This document shows positions 9,185 to 18,400 of a stretch of DNA of 64,000 nucleotides, in pieces (positions within the stretch are counted from its first letter, which is position 1; each line of letters begins with the position of its first letter). This DNA is from Sphingomonadales bacterium. Lineage in GTDB: Bacteria; Pseudomonadota; Alphaproteobacteria; Sphingomonadales; Sphingomonadaceae. A program made the translations under genes and the position numbers. Where the stretch lies: assembly GCA_016707885.1 (NCBI GenBank), contig JADJGU010000001.1:933501-997500 (forward strand), given 5' to 3'. The notes under the pieces were generated by a model. The model was given only the letters and a program-made list of their open reading frames with translations. It did not search any database and was not told the origin of the DNA.

Positions 9185-10084
9185 ATGAGCAACCACGCAC
9201 CCGATCCCGCCATGCTGGCAAAAGCCGAAACGTTGACCGAGGCGCTGCCTTATATGCAGCGTTATGCGGGCAAGACCTTCGTCATCAAATATGGCGGCCA
9301 TGCGATGGGCGACCCGGAGGCGGCGCGCAATTTTGCCGAGGATGTGGTGCTGCTGAAAGCGGTCGGCATCAACCCCGTGGTTGTTCATGGCGGCGGGCCG
9401 CAGATCGGCGCGATGCTCAAAAAACTCGGCGTTGAATCGAGCTTTGTCGATGGCCTGCGCGTTACCGATGCCGAAACCGCCAAGGTTGCTGAAATGGTGC
9501 TGTCGGGTGCAATCAACAAGGAACTGGTAAGCTGGATCGCGCAAGCCGGTGGCCGCGCGGTCGGCATTTCGGGCAAGGATGGCGGCTTTGTGATTGCCGA
9601 GAAGGTTGAGGGTTCCACCCGCGATCCCGACAGCAATATCGAACGTGTAGTCGACCTTGGCTTTGTCGGCACACCCAAACATATCGACCGCAGCCTGCTC
9701 GATACAATCTCAAGCAGCGGGATGATCCCTATCGTCGCCCCCATCGGCGTCGACGAGAATGGCCAGACCTATAATATCAACGCCGACACGATGGCGGGTG
9801 CGATTGCCGCGGCACTGGGTGCGGCGCGCCTTTTCCTACTCACCGACGTTGCGGGCGTCCTCGACAAGCAGGGCAACCTCCTTACCGATCTTGATCCTAA
9901 GCAGATCGGCGCGCTGCGCGAAGACGGCACGGTGACGGGCGGCATGATCCCCAAGCTGGAAACCTGCATCGCCGCCGTCGAAGGCGGCACTGAAGCCGCG
10001 GTCATCCTCGACGGCCGGGTTCCGCATGTCAGCCTGTTGGAAATCTTCACGGCGCGCGGTGCGGGTACGTTGGTACATAAGTAA
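9185..10084 (+). CDS. argB: acetylglutamate kinase
   Basis: A 299-residue cytoplasmic kinase catalysing the second step of arginine synthesis, ATP-dependent phosphorylation of N-acetylglutamate. Visible motifs are the ATP-contacting Lys35 in FVIKYGGHAM, the glycine-rich VVVHGGGPQIG loop (66-76), the substrate-binding INADTMAGAIAAAL stretch and GGMIPKLETC near the C-terminus. Length and motif order are typical of hexameric, arginine-sensitive ArgB. It follows the queuosine transporter by 52 bases on the same strand. It is the only arginine gene in the window. Confidence 0.96.
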   Translation: MSNHAPDPAMLAKAETLTEALPYMQRYAGKTFVIKYGGHAMGDPEAARNFAEDVVLLKAVGINPVVVHGGGPQIGAMLKKLGVESSFVDGLRVTDAETAKVAEMVLSGAINKELVSWIAQAGGRAVGISGKDGGFVIAEKVEGSTRDPDSNIERVVDLGFVGTPKHIDRSLLDTISSSGMIPIVAPIGVDENGQTYNINADTMAGAIAAALGAARLFLLTDVAGVLDKQGNLLTDLDPKQIGALREDGTVTGGMIPKLETCIAAVEGGTEAAVILDGRVPHVSLLEIFTARGAGTLVHK

Positions 10085-10184
10085 CAGGTTCGCCACGGCG
10101 ACGGCTATTAATAGTGTCATACCCGGTTGATACAGCGCCCGGCCTCGGCTAATTGGGCGCATCCCTGCTCTTTCGGAGGCATGC

Positions 10185-10487
10185 ATGCTCCTCGCGCTTA
10201 TCCAGATCATCGGTTATTTGATCACTATCGTTTCCACGGTCGTGATCGTGCAATTCATCCTCAGCTTGTTGATCTCGTTCAACGTTGTCAGTCTGTCGAA
10301 CAACATCGTGTCGTCGCTCTGGCATTCGCTGAATCTGATCCTCGATCCGTTTCTGAAGCCGATCCGCCGTATCATGCCCGATACCGGGATGATCGATTTT
10401 TCTCCCATCGTGTTGATTGTCGGCCTGCGCATCATCCAGATGCTGCTCGGCGGTCTGGCGCATGACCTGTATTATTCGGGACTATGA
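10185..10487 (+). CDS. YggT family membrane protein
   Basis: A 100-residue protein with two YggT hydrophobic repeats: an N-terminal segment (about 5-30) followed by the conserved NPIL-like loop variant LILDPFLKPIRRIMPDTGMIDFSPI, then a second membrane helix ending in HDLYY. The family is linked to osmotic or division-related membrane functions, without a firm mechanism. A clear GGAGG is placed 7 bases before the ATG. The stop overlaps the folD start as ATGA, so the two are translationally coupled. Confidence 0.88.
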   Translation: MLLALIQIIGYLITIVSTVVIVQFILSLLISFNVVSLSNNIVSSLWHSLNLILDPFLKPIRRIMPDTGMIDFSPIVLIVGLRIIQMLLGGLAHDLYYSGL

Positions 10488-11380
10488 GCAGCGCGGCCAT
10501 CATTGACGGAAAGGCCTTTGCCGCCGGGCTACGTGCCCGGATAGCCGATGCCGTTCCCGCCTTCACCGCAGCGACCGGCAAGGTGCCCGGACTCGCGGTG
10601 GTGCTGGTCGGCGAAGATCCGGCGAGTGCAGTTTATGTCGCCTCCAAGGGCAAGGCGACTGTCGCTGCCGGGATGGCGAGCTTTGAGCACCGCCTGCCCG
10701 CCGACACCACGCAGGGCGACCTCATCGCGCTGGTCCAGCAGTTGAATGCCGATGATGCCGTCGACGGCATATTGATCCAGCTGCCGCTGCCCAAACATAT
10801 CGATGAACAGGCGGTGGTTGAGGCGATCAGTCCCGACAAGGATGTCGACGGCCTGACCCCGATCAGCACCGGTCGCCTCGCGCTCGGGCTTCCGGGGCTG
10901 GTGCCCTGCACTCCCTTGGGCAGCCTGATGTTGCTGAAGGATCATATTGGCGACCTGTCGGGCAAGGATGCCATCGTCATTGGCCGTTCGATTCTGGTCG
11001 GAAAACCGATGGCGCAACTTCTGCTCGGCGAAAATTGCACTGTCACCATCGCGCACAGCCGAACGCGCGACCTCAAGGAACGCGTGCAGCAGGCTGATAT
11101 CGTTGTGGCCGCTGTCGGTCGGGCCGAAATGGTCAAGGGCGATTGGTTGAAACCCGGTGCGGTCGTGATCGACGTCGGTATCAACCGGCTTGAGCCACAG
11201 GCCGGCGAAACCAAAGGCCGATTAGTCGGCGATGTCGATTATAGCAGCGCGCTTGAGCTTGCCTCTGCCATTACGCCGGTGCCCGGCGGCGTTGGCCCGA
11301 TGACCATCGCCTGCCTGTTGCGCAACACGTTGGTTGCCGCGCATCGGCGGGCTGGCCTAGGCGACCCCGAAGGGCTATAA
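10484..11380 (+). CDS. folD: bifunctional methylenetetrahydrofolate dehydrogenase/methenyltetrahydrofolate cyclohydrolase
   Basis: A 298-residue cytosolic enzyme interconverting 5,10-methylene- and 10-formyl-tetrahydrofolate. The catalytic Tyr51 and Lys55 sit in VYVASKGKA exactly where FolD has them. The QLPLPKHID loop, KDVDGLTP, CTPLG, the NADP site VIGRSILVGKP and the C-terminal TPVPGGVGPMT signature are all present. It overlaps the yggT stop by 4 bases. Intact and of normal length. Confidence 0.96.
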   Translation: MSSAAIIDGKAFAAGLRARIADAVPAFTAATGKVPGLAVVLVGEDPASAVYVASKGKATVAAGMASFEHRLPADTTQGDLIALVQQLNADDAVDGILIQLPLPKHIDEQAVVEAISPDKDVDGLTPISTGRLALGLPGLVPCTPLGSLMLLKDHIGDLSGKDAIVIGRSILVGKPMAQLLLGENCTVTIAHSRTRDLKERVQQADIVVAAVGRAEMVKGDWLKPGAVVIDVGINRLEPQAGETKGRLVGDVDYSSALELASAITPVPGGVGPMTIACLLRNTLVAAHRRAGLGDPEGL

Positions 11381-11387
11381 GCCGGGA

Positions 11388-12110
11388 ATGACCCGGACCA
11401 AATATCTTCCCGCCCTTTTCGCGACCACCTTGCTTGTAAGCGGATGTGCGTCGCAGCGACCCGAGATGCGCGCCATGTCCCAAAGCGCCAATCCCAGCGC
11501 GGTGATTGCTGCCGAAATCGCCTTCAACCGGTTGGCGCAGGAAAAGGGGCAGTGGACGGCGTTTCGCGAAACGGCTGCAAAGGACGCAGTGATGTTCGTG
11601 CCGGAGGCGGTCGTTGCGCAAGCCTGGCTGAAGGGGCGCGCTGATCCGGCCAAGGCTGTGACGTGGCAGCCGCACAAGGCATTCATGTCGTGCGACGGCA
11701 AAACCGGGGTGACTGCCGGCGCGTGGCAGCGGCCCGATGGCGCGGTCGGCTATTTCACCACCGTCTGGCAATGGCAGCCGAAAGGGGCTCAGCCCGCCGA
11801 CGCACCGCCATCCTATATGGGCGATGGGGAGTGGAGATGGGTTGTAGACCATGGCGACGCCCTCACCGCCCCCCGTGCGGCACCCGAACTGATCGAAACG
11901 CGTGTCGCCAGCTGCAAGGGGCAGCCCAATGCGCCGCTTTCCGCTCCGCCAATGGGTGCCAAAATGAAGATGGGCCTGTCGCGCGACCAGAGCCTGAATT
12001 TCACATGGATCGTGCAGTCTGACAACAGCCGCACGGTTACCGTCCGCCTGTGGAACGGCGAAGCCTTTGAGACCGTCATCGCCGATGCTGTGGCCGCACC
12101 CGCCGCATGA
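11388..12110 (+). CDS. predicted lipoprotein, DUF4440/SnoaL-like fold possible
   Basis: A 240-residue lipoprotein with a lipobox LLVSGC (Cys19). The mature region has an N-terminal helix (AEIAFNRLAQEKGQWTAF) followed by AVMFVPEAVVAQAWLKGRADP and beta-rich stretches. This resembles SnoaL/DUF4440 proteins seen in sphingomonads, but the family call is tentative. It lies 7 bases after folD and overlaps the marC-like start (ATGA), so it is probably part of a yggT-folD-lipoprotein-marC transcript. No catalytic motif is evident. Confidence 0.75.
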   Translation: MTRTKYLPALFATTLLVSGCASQRPEMRAMSQSANPSAVIAAEIAFNRLAQEKGQWTAFRETAAKDAVMFVPEAVVAQAWLKGRADPAKAVTWQPHKAFMSCDGKTGVTAGAWQRPDGAVGYFTTVWQWQPKGAQPADAPPSYMGDGEWRWVVDHGDALTAPRAAPELIETRVASCKGQPNAPLSAPPMGAKMKMGLSRDQSLNFTWIVQSDNSRTVTVRLWNGEAFETVIADAVAAPAA

Positions 12111-12730
12111 TCGACCTGTTCATCTCTGCCTTCATCACCTTTTTCGTGGTGATTGACCCGCCGGGCTGTGCGCCAATTTATGCCAGCCTGACCAAGGGCG
12201 CGACAGCGCAACAGCGGCGCAGCATGGCGATCCGCGCGTCGATTATCGCGGCAGGCATATTGTTCGTCTTTGCGCTGTTTGGTGAGGATCTGCTCGGCGC
12301 GCTGCATATCGAGCTCAACAGTTTCCGCATCGCGGGCGGGATCATGCTGTTTCTGATTGCGATCGACATGGTCTTCGAAAAGCGCACCGAGCGCCGCGAG
12401 GAACGCGCTCAAAAAATTATCGAAACGCCCGAGATTGAGGATGTCTCGGTCTTCCCGATGGCGATGCCGATGATTGCAGGGCCGGGCTCAATAGCGTCGG
12501 TGATGTTGTTGATGAGCCAGAATCAGGGGCTGGACCGCTCGTTAGTGGTGCTCGGCGCATTGGCGGCTGTGCTATTGCTGACGCTGATCGCCCTGGTTGC
12601 CGCAGGGCCGATCATGCGCGTGCTGGGATCAAAGGCCGAAGCCGTCATCACCCGCCTGCTGGGGGTATTGCTTGGCGCGCTGGCAGCGCAGTTTGTAATC
12701 GACGGGCTTAGAGCCAGCTTCGGCGCATAA
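12107..12730 (+). CDS. MarC family integral membrane protein
   Basis: A 207-residue, six-helix membrane protein of the MarC/YhgN family. The opening FISAFITFFVVIDPPGCAPIYASLT contains the family DP motif, and PMAMPMIAGPGSIASVM is the repeat counterpart, consistent with two three-helix halves. The family was once linked to multiple antibiotic resistance but its function is unresolved. The start overlaps the preceding lipoprotein stop. It converges on the Lon-domain gene with a 3-base gap. Confidence 0.88.
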   Translation: MIDLFISAFITFFVVIDPPGCAPIYASLTKGATAQQRRSMAIRASIIAAGILFVFALFGEDLLGALHIELNSFRIAGGIMLFLIAIDMVFEKRTERREERAQKIIETPEIEDVSVFPMAMPMIAGPGSIASVMLLMSQNQGLDRSLVVLGALAAVLLLTLIALVAAGPIMRVLGSKAEAVITRLLGVLLGALAAQFVIDGLRASFGA

Positions 12731-12733
12731 AGC

Positions 12734-13351
12734 TTATTGCAACGTCACCCGGTCGTCTGAGCCGTCATGGCGGCCGAAAAACTGCATCAGCTGGACGATC
12801 AGTTCGCTGCGTGTTGCCAGCCCCTTGGCCTCTAGCAAAGCCTGCTTGGCCGCCGCATCGAAGGGCGCGATCTGCGCGACGATATTGACCAGCGAATAAT
12901 CGTCGAGCTCGCCAACCGCGTTCCAATCCACCGCATAGCCCTGCGCTTCGGCGAAACGGCGCGCCTCGATTTCAAACGACGCGCGTTCGCCCAGCGAAAG
13001 CGCTTCGCCCAACTCATCCTCTTCCCACAATTCCGCCTCGATCTGGCGAAAGGGCGTTCCGACATCGAGTTCGCGAGTGAGGGTGAAGCGCTGCAGCCCT
13101 TCGAGAACGATGTTATAGCGCCCGTCTTCCAGCGCCTCGACATCGTCGATCCGGCCAAGACAGCCAACCGCAAACAAAGGGGGATGGTCGCCACCGCTTT
13201 TGGGCTGGATCATCCCGATCATCCGGTCACGCGCCAGAGCATCGCTGACGAGCGAACGGTAGCGCGGTTCAAAAATGTGCAGCGGCAATTGCATGCCGGG
13301 AAGCATGATCACGCCCGACAGCGGGAAGATCGATATTCGCTTGGCTGCCAT
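12734..13351 (-). CDS. LON peptidase N-terminal substrate-binding domain protein
   Basis: A 205-residue stand-alone Lon N-terminal domain (PF02190). It begins ISIFPLSGVIMLPGMQLPLHIFEPRYRSLV, the hallmark of the domain, and continues with VGCLGRIDDVEALEDGRYNIVLEGLQRF. There is no ATPase or protease domain. Its start overlaps the stop of the upstream thioredoxin-TPR gene by one base (TGATG), a pairing commonly seen in alphaproteobacteria that suggests a shared protein quality-control role. That role is inferred. Confidence 0.9.
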   Translation of the reverse strand: MAAKRISIFPLSGVIMLPGMQLPLHIFEPRYRSLVSDALARDRMIGMIQPKSGGDHPPLFAVGCLGRIDDVEALEDGRYNIVLEGLQRFTLTRELDVGTPFRQIEAELWEEDELGEALSLGERASFEIEARRFAEAQGYAVDWNAVGELDDYSLVNIVAQIAPFDAAAKQALLEAKGLATRSELIVQLMQFFGRHDGSDDRVTLQ

Positions 13352-14265
13352 CAGCCGAACAATATTGCCGACAATTTACGACGTGTTGCGGCGACCCACG
13401 GATCTTCGAGGCCTATCATGCTGAATATTTCGAGCAGGCGGCTACGCGCTGCCCCTTCATTCCACTCCCGATCAGCGGCAATGCTTGCCAGCAGGACGTC
13501 TGCGGCGCCATCACGGTCACCCGCCGCCATCAAAGCGTTGGCGAGGTCAAAGCGTGCCTGATGGTTGTCTGGCGCGGCTGCGACCGCCGCTTTCAAAGCA
13601 ATAATCTCTTCGGGGTCACGCGCCTCCGCAGCAATCGCAAGCATCGTTCCGATACGCTCCAGCGCGGGATCGGTGCGTTGCTCATCGGTCAGACTGGCGT
13701 GGATTGCCTGCGCCTCTTCCTTGCGGTCGAGGGCAATCAATGCCTCGAGCATACCGGCAAGCGCCGCCTTATGCTCGGCATCGTGGCCAAGAATTTCGGT
13801 AAAGATGGCATAAGCTTCTTCGTTCGCGCCCTCGGCCAGCGCCTCCGCCCCGGCGGCAGCGACTTCATCTAGGCTGGGGCCGCTATCGGGTGCCGCACCC
13901 GGCTGTACCGGCAATTTTGCCAGCAACTGGTCCAGCATGGCCGCAAGCTGCGGTTCGGTGCGCGCACTGGTCAGGTCGGCAACCGGCTGGCCCTGGAACA
14001 TGGCATAGACGGTCGGGATCGAACGGATCTGGAATTGCGCTGCGATAAACTTGTTCTCATCCACATTGACCTTGGCGAGCAGCACGCCCTTGTCGGCATA
14101 ATCGGCGGCAACCTTTTCCAGCACTGGTGTCAACTGTTTGCACGGCCCGCACCATTCGGCCCAAAAGTCGAGGATCACCAATTTGGTCATCGAAGGCTCG
14201 ACAATTTCGTCGCGAAAAGCCTGCACGGCTTTCTGTTCTTCGGTGGTCAAACCCATGCTGGCCAA
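13351..14265 (-). CDS. thioredoxin-TPR co-chaperone (CnoX/YbbN-like)
   Basis: A 304-residue protein with an N-terminal thioredoxin domain (WAEWCGPCK, Cys39 and Cys42) and a C-terminal tetratricopeptide region (roughly 150-300). CnoX/YbbN proteins hold unfolded or oxidised clients and hand them to DnaK or GroEL; some lack the redox CXXC, but here both cysteines are kept. It is the first gene of a two-gene unit with the Lon-domain gene. Normal length and intact. Confidence 0.9.
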   Translation of the reverse strand: MASMGLTTEEQKAVQAFRDEIVEPSMTKLVILDFWAEWCGPCKQLTPVLEKVAADYADKGVLLAKVNVDENKFIAAQFQIRSIPTVYAMFQGQPVADLTSARTEPQLAAMLDQLLAKLPVQPGAAPDSGPSLDEVAAAGAEALAEGANEEAYAIFTEILGHDAEHKAALAGMLEALIALDRKEEAQAIHASLTDEQRTDPALERIGTMLAIAAEARDPEEIIALKAAVAAAPDNHQARFDLANALMAAGDRDGAADVLLASIAADREWNEGAARSRLLEIFSMIGLEDPWVAATRRKLSAILFG

Positions 14266-14455
14266 AATACTGCTCCCGATATCCGAATCATCTGTGCGCT
14301 TTATGTGGGGTGCGGCGCGGATATGCCAAGGGATTGACCCTGCCAGCCTAAAAAAAGCAAAGCAATTTTACCGTGATTAAAGGGGTTGCAGCCCCCGATG
14401 CCGCCTGCTAATGGCGCGCCTCACCCGCTGGAACCAGATGATTCCAGCCGCCAGA

Positions 14456-14530
14456 GCGGGCGTAGCTCAGGGGTAGAGCACAACCTTGCCAAGGTTGGGG
14501 TCGAGGGTTCGAATCCCTTCGCCCGCTCCA
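14456..14530 (+). tRNA. tRNA-Gly (anticodon GCC)
   Basis: A complete cloverleaf can be drawn: the acceptor GCGGGCG pairs with CGCCCGC, the anticodon stem CAACC/GGTTG holds the loop TTGCCAA with anticodon GCC, and the T arm has GGTTCGAATCC. Discriminator T and encoded CCA end at 14530. A T-rich run follows within a few bases and may end transcription. Confidence 0.97.
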
Positions 14531-14736
14531 GTTTTTCTATATTTTTGAAAAGCTTGTCGTGCATGGCAAGCGAGCCGTAAGGCGTAGGCTTGTTCGATGC
14601 ACCTTGGCTTCAAACAGCCATCATTTAATCCGCATTCGAAGCGTCAAAATAGCAAAGATAACGGACCGCAGCATTCAGGGCCGACCACTATTGATCGGCT
14701 GGAATGCTGTGCTTCGCAATTAGGGCGATTCGGGCG

Positions 14737-15255
14737 CTAGTCGGAGCCGCAACTGCTATCCTCACCAGGACCGCAACTGGCAGCGTAGATACCCACCAGA
14801 GCCAGCATGACGCCGCCAGCGACCGCTGCAACCCACGCTATCTTGTCGCCGGTGTTCTGCCTGTCGCCATCCTCGCTGTCCTCGCCTTTCTCGGCCGCGC
14901 CCAATGACGTCAGGTCAACAATGACAGGCCGCCCGGCAAGGTGGACACTGGTCTGATAGCCCGGCTTTAGTTCGATGTCGGCAAAAGATGCGGCACCCCG
15001 CTTGACGCCGTTCACGGCATCAGCGTCGGGAATCACGAACACCGGCCCTGCCGCAATGCCGAGTTTGACGCGTTCGCTTTTTCGGACGATCCGGCCGGGC
15101 CCCAAATTGATACGGATACTGGCCGACACGCCTAAGCCGGTGTTGCGGTGTCCTATCACCGTATCATGCAGCTGGAGCCCGGTATCGGAGGCCGCGTGCA
15201 AGGGCCCAGCAGAGGCAATCGCTGCGAGGATCGCAAAATGGAGCATCTTTTTCAT
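14737..15255 (-). CDS. secreted/membrane-anchored hypothetical protein
   Basis: A 172-residue protein with no recognised family. The chosen start (MKKMLHFAILAAIASAGPLHA) gives a clear signal peptide. The mature part includes the segment IRINLGPGRIVRKSERVKLGIAAGP and ends with one transmembrane helix (WVAAVAGGVMLALVGIYAASC) followed by a short Cys/Asp-rich tail. It may be anchored by this C-terminal helix. It is downstream of the giant autotransporter gene on the same strand, with a 145-base gap that contains a hairpin. Confidence 0.65.
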   Translation of the reverse strand: MKKMLHFAILAAIASAGPLHAASDTGLQLHDTVIGHRNTGLGVSASIRINLGPGRIVRKSERVKLGIAAGPVFVIPDADAVNGVKRGAASFADIELKPGYQTSVHLAGRPVIVDLTSLGAAEKGEDSEDGDRQNTGDKIAWVAAVAGGVMLALVGIYAASCGPGEDSSCGSD

Positions 15256-15361
15256 CATAGTCTCGATTTGTGGGCGTACAGCCAAGACACAAGGCGTGAG
15301 TGGCGCAGCCGCCAGTTCTATCTTGAGCTAGTGCGTCAACGGCACTCGGCGAAGTTGTGAG

Positions 15362-15394
15362 GGGGCGATCAAAGTTTGAAGCGCCAATCGCCCC
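15362..15394 (-). terminator. hairpin downstream of the giant autotransporter gene
   Basis: An 8-bp perfect stem, GGGGCGAT (15362-15369) with ATCGCCCC (15387-15394), separated by 17 bases, begins just beyond the stop codon at 15401 of the minus-strand gene. No U-rich tract follows, so it may be a transcript-stabilising hairpin rather than a classical terminator. Confidence 0.4.
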
Positions 15395-15400
15395 TTCAGC

Positions 15401-18400
15401 CTAGAATTCGTGCTTCGCGCCGATCTGGATCATATTGTCCGAACCCGCCCCGGGGCTGATGCGGCCGATATATTCGACGGCAAGCGCCCAGTTGGGGTCG
15501 AACAGCAATTCCAGCTTGCCGCCAAGTGTGACCTCCTCTCGGCCGATGCCTGAAAGCGGGATGGTCGAGAAGGGGCCAGATACGCGATCGACATAGGCGA
15601 CGCGGGCATCTGCGCTGCGTTCGACATTGCGCTGATATTCAGCGCGCAGTTGCGGCAGCAATTCGCCCCACGCCATTTTGTGGCGGTACTTAAAGCGGGC
15701 ACCGGCCCCGATCGACAGGAAGTTCACATCCTGATCGAGGAAGGTCAAGTCGAACATCGACCCGCTGCTTTCCGAATAGCCGTTGAGCGTCGCCCGGGTG
15801 ATGTCGACGCGGGCATATGGCGTCAGCTGCCAGTCGCCACGCAGGATATCCGCCCCCGCGCTCAGCGTTCCGAACCATTGGTGTCCGTCGCGTTGCGAAT
15901 TCAGCAACGCACCGGTCAGCGTGACATAACGGCGCAGGTCAAAATCGAGCTTTTGGTAGCCACCCAACCAGTCGACGAAGATACCGTCACCCAATTTGTG
16001 GCTGCCATAGACTGCAATCGTCTTGGCTTCGCCGCGGCTGCGTGAGCCTTCGTCTCCGACATCGACGGTATCGCGGCCGAGACCGATGCCCAGACCGGCT
16101 GCGAAAGACGGGCTGAAGCGATAGTCTGCACCGATGGTGATGCCTTCGGATTCGAACTCTTGCGAGACACGCCCGCTATTGGCTTCACGTTCGCCAAAGC
16201 GGATGGCACCGCCGGCCCAGATTGTCCACGGGCCACCTCCCGCGCCGCCGGAGCCGGCATTGGCTGTCGGACCTTCGGCTTTGGTATTGCTGTCCGCACT
16301 CCAGTTGTTGAGCGGTACGATGCCCGACATGCGGCTACTATTGGCGCAGGCAGCATTTGTCATCATCGTGATCGCGTCGCGACAACGATCGGGCGTCGAC
16401 AGACGGACATTGTTACGGATTGTGATGCCCGCACCTTCGCCATTGCCCTCACCATTGCCACTACCTTCGCCGTGCATGCTTTCCATGCGCTGCATGAAGT
16501 TATCGACCTGCGCGTCAGCGAAGCGGCGGGTGGCCGCCACCTGGGCCTGAACAAGTCCGCGCACTTCGGGATCGGTCGCCGGGTCAGGCCGGGCCGCGAC
16601 TTGCAGGGCAAAATTGACCGTCAGCGTTGCAGGCGTTCCGCCGGTGCTGTCGGTTGCGGTAATCGCAAAGTTCGCGGTTCCCGATGCCGTGGGCGTGCCG
16701 CTGATCACACCGGTTGTGGTGTTCAGCGTCAGACCGGCGGGCAATGTGCCCGAACTAATGGCGAAGCTATATGGCGCGATTCCGCCGCTTGCCGTCAGTG
16801 CCTGACTATAGGCGATACCCTGAACCGCTGCAGGCAGCGTCGCTGGTGTAATCGTCAATGTCGGCACGCCCACACCGAGTGTCAGGTTGGCGGCACCGGT
16901 CTGGCCATTGGCGTCGCGGACCTGCACCGCAAAGGCGAAGCTGCCCGACACCGTTGGCGTACCCGATAGCTGGCCGTTCGCAGCCAGTGTCACGCCCGTC
17001 GGCAAGGCACCACCGGTCAACGTGTAACTATAGGGAGCAACCGCACCCGACGCCGACAACGTAGCCGTATAGGCTTGGCCCGCAATTGCAGCTGGAAGCG
17101 CCGTTGGCGTGACAACAATTGTCGGCGCGGCGACGGTCAGGCTATAGTTGCCAGTCGCGGTGAACGGCGCGCCGACGCCGGTCGCGCCAGTGTCAGTAGC
17201 CGTGACGGTGAAGGCAAAACTACCCGACGCAGTTGGCGTTCCCGAAACCGCACCGGTTGCAGCGTTGAGCGTCACACCAGCCGGCAGGCTACCGGTCAGC
17301 GCATAGCTGTAAGGCCCAACCCCGCCGCTGGCCGCGATGCTTTGGCTATAGGGCGCGGCATAGGTGGCAGTGAAGCTGCCCGATGCGGGGGCGATCGACA
17401 GATTGGGTACGGCGACGTTTAGCGTAAAGCCCTGGGTCGCAGTAAACGGCCCATTGCCGGTGCTGCTGTCCCGCCCGCTGACCGTTAGGGCGAAGCTGCC
17501 GCTCGCCGTCGGCGTACCAGCTATGGTCACACTGTTAGCGCTGCTGCCAGTCACCGAAAGGCCTGCTGGCAATCCGGAGACGGTGTAGGCGCTGAACGGA
17601 GCTGTGCCGCCCGCAAAATTGAACGTCTGGCTATAGGCCTGTCCGACAGTCGTTGTGAGCGGGCCGCCCGCTGCCACCGTCAACGACGGAGCCCCGACTG
17701 TTATCGTCACGGTCGCGGGCGACGAGGTGCCGCCGCTGTTGGTAGCCGTATAGGTGAAGCTGTCGGTTCCGGAGAAGCTGGCGTTGGGCTGATAGCTGAC
17801 TGTCAGTCCGCTGACCGTCGCACTGCCATTGGCCGGGGTCGAGGCGATGGCAACCGAGGTTGCAGCGCCACCCGAAAGGTTGAGCGCAACTGGAGCCGCT
17901 CCAGAGCCGTAGGGTAGACTGAAGCTGACCGCGCCAGCCACTGGTGGCTGGTCGACAATCGACAGTGAATAGCTCTGATTGCCGCTATAGGGGCCGGTGC
18001 CCGTGCTGCTGTCTGTCGCCGTAACGGTAAAGCTGAAGATGCCGAAGGCGGTGGGAGTGCCACCAAGCGCTCCAGCGGCAGATAGCGTCATTCCCGTGGG
18101 AAGTGCACCAGCCGTGACAGTATAGCTATAGGGCGCGGTGCCCCCGCTCGCCGGGTTCAACGTCGCTGCATAGGGCACATTACGCTGACCGCCAGCAAGG
18201 CTAGTTGCAGGCAAGGTCACCGATGCCGAGGCGACGTTCAATGTGAAGGCGCGTGCGCCGTTAAACGGTCCAGCCGCACCGCTTGAGTCGGTCGCGGTGA
18301 TAGTGAAGTTAAAACTGCCGCCAGCAGTCGGAGTGCCGGACAATGTTCCGCCGGAAGACAGGCTGAGGCCCGCCGGCAGAGCACCCGCAGTAATCGCATA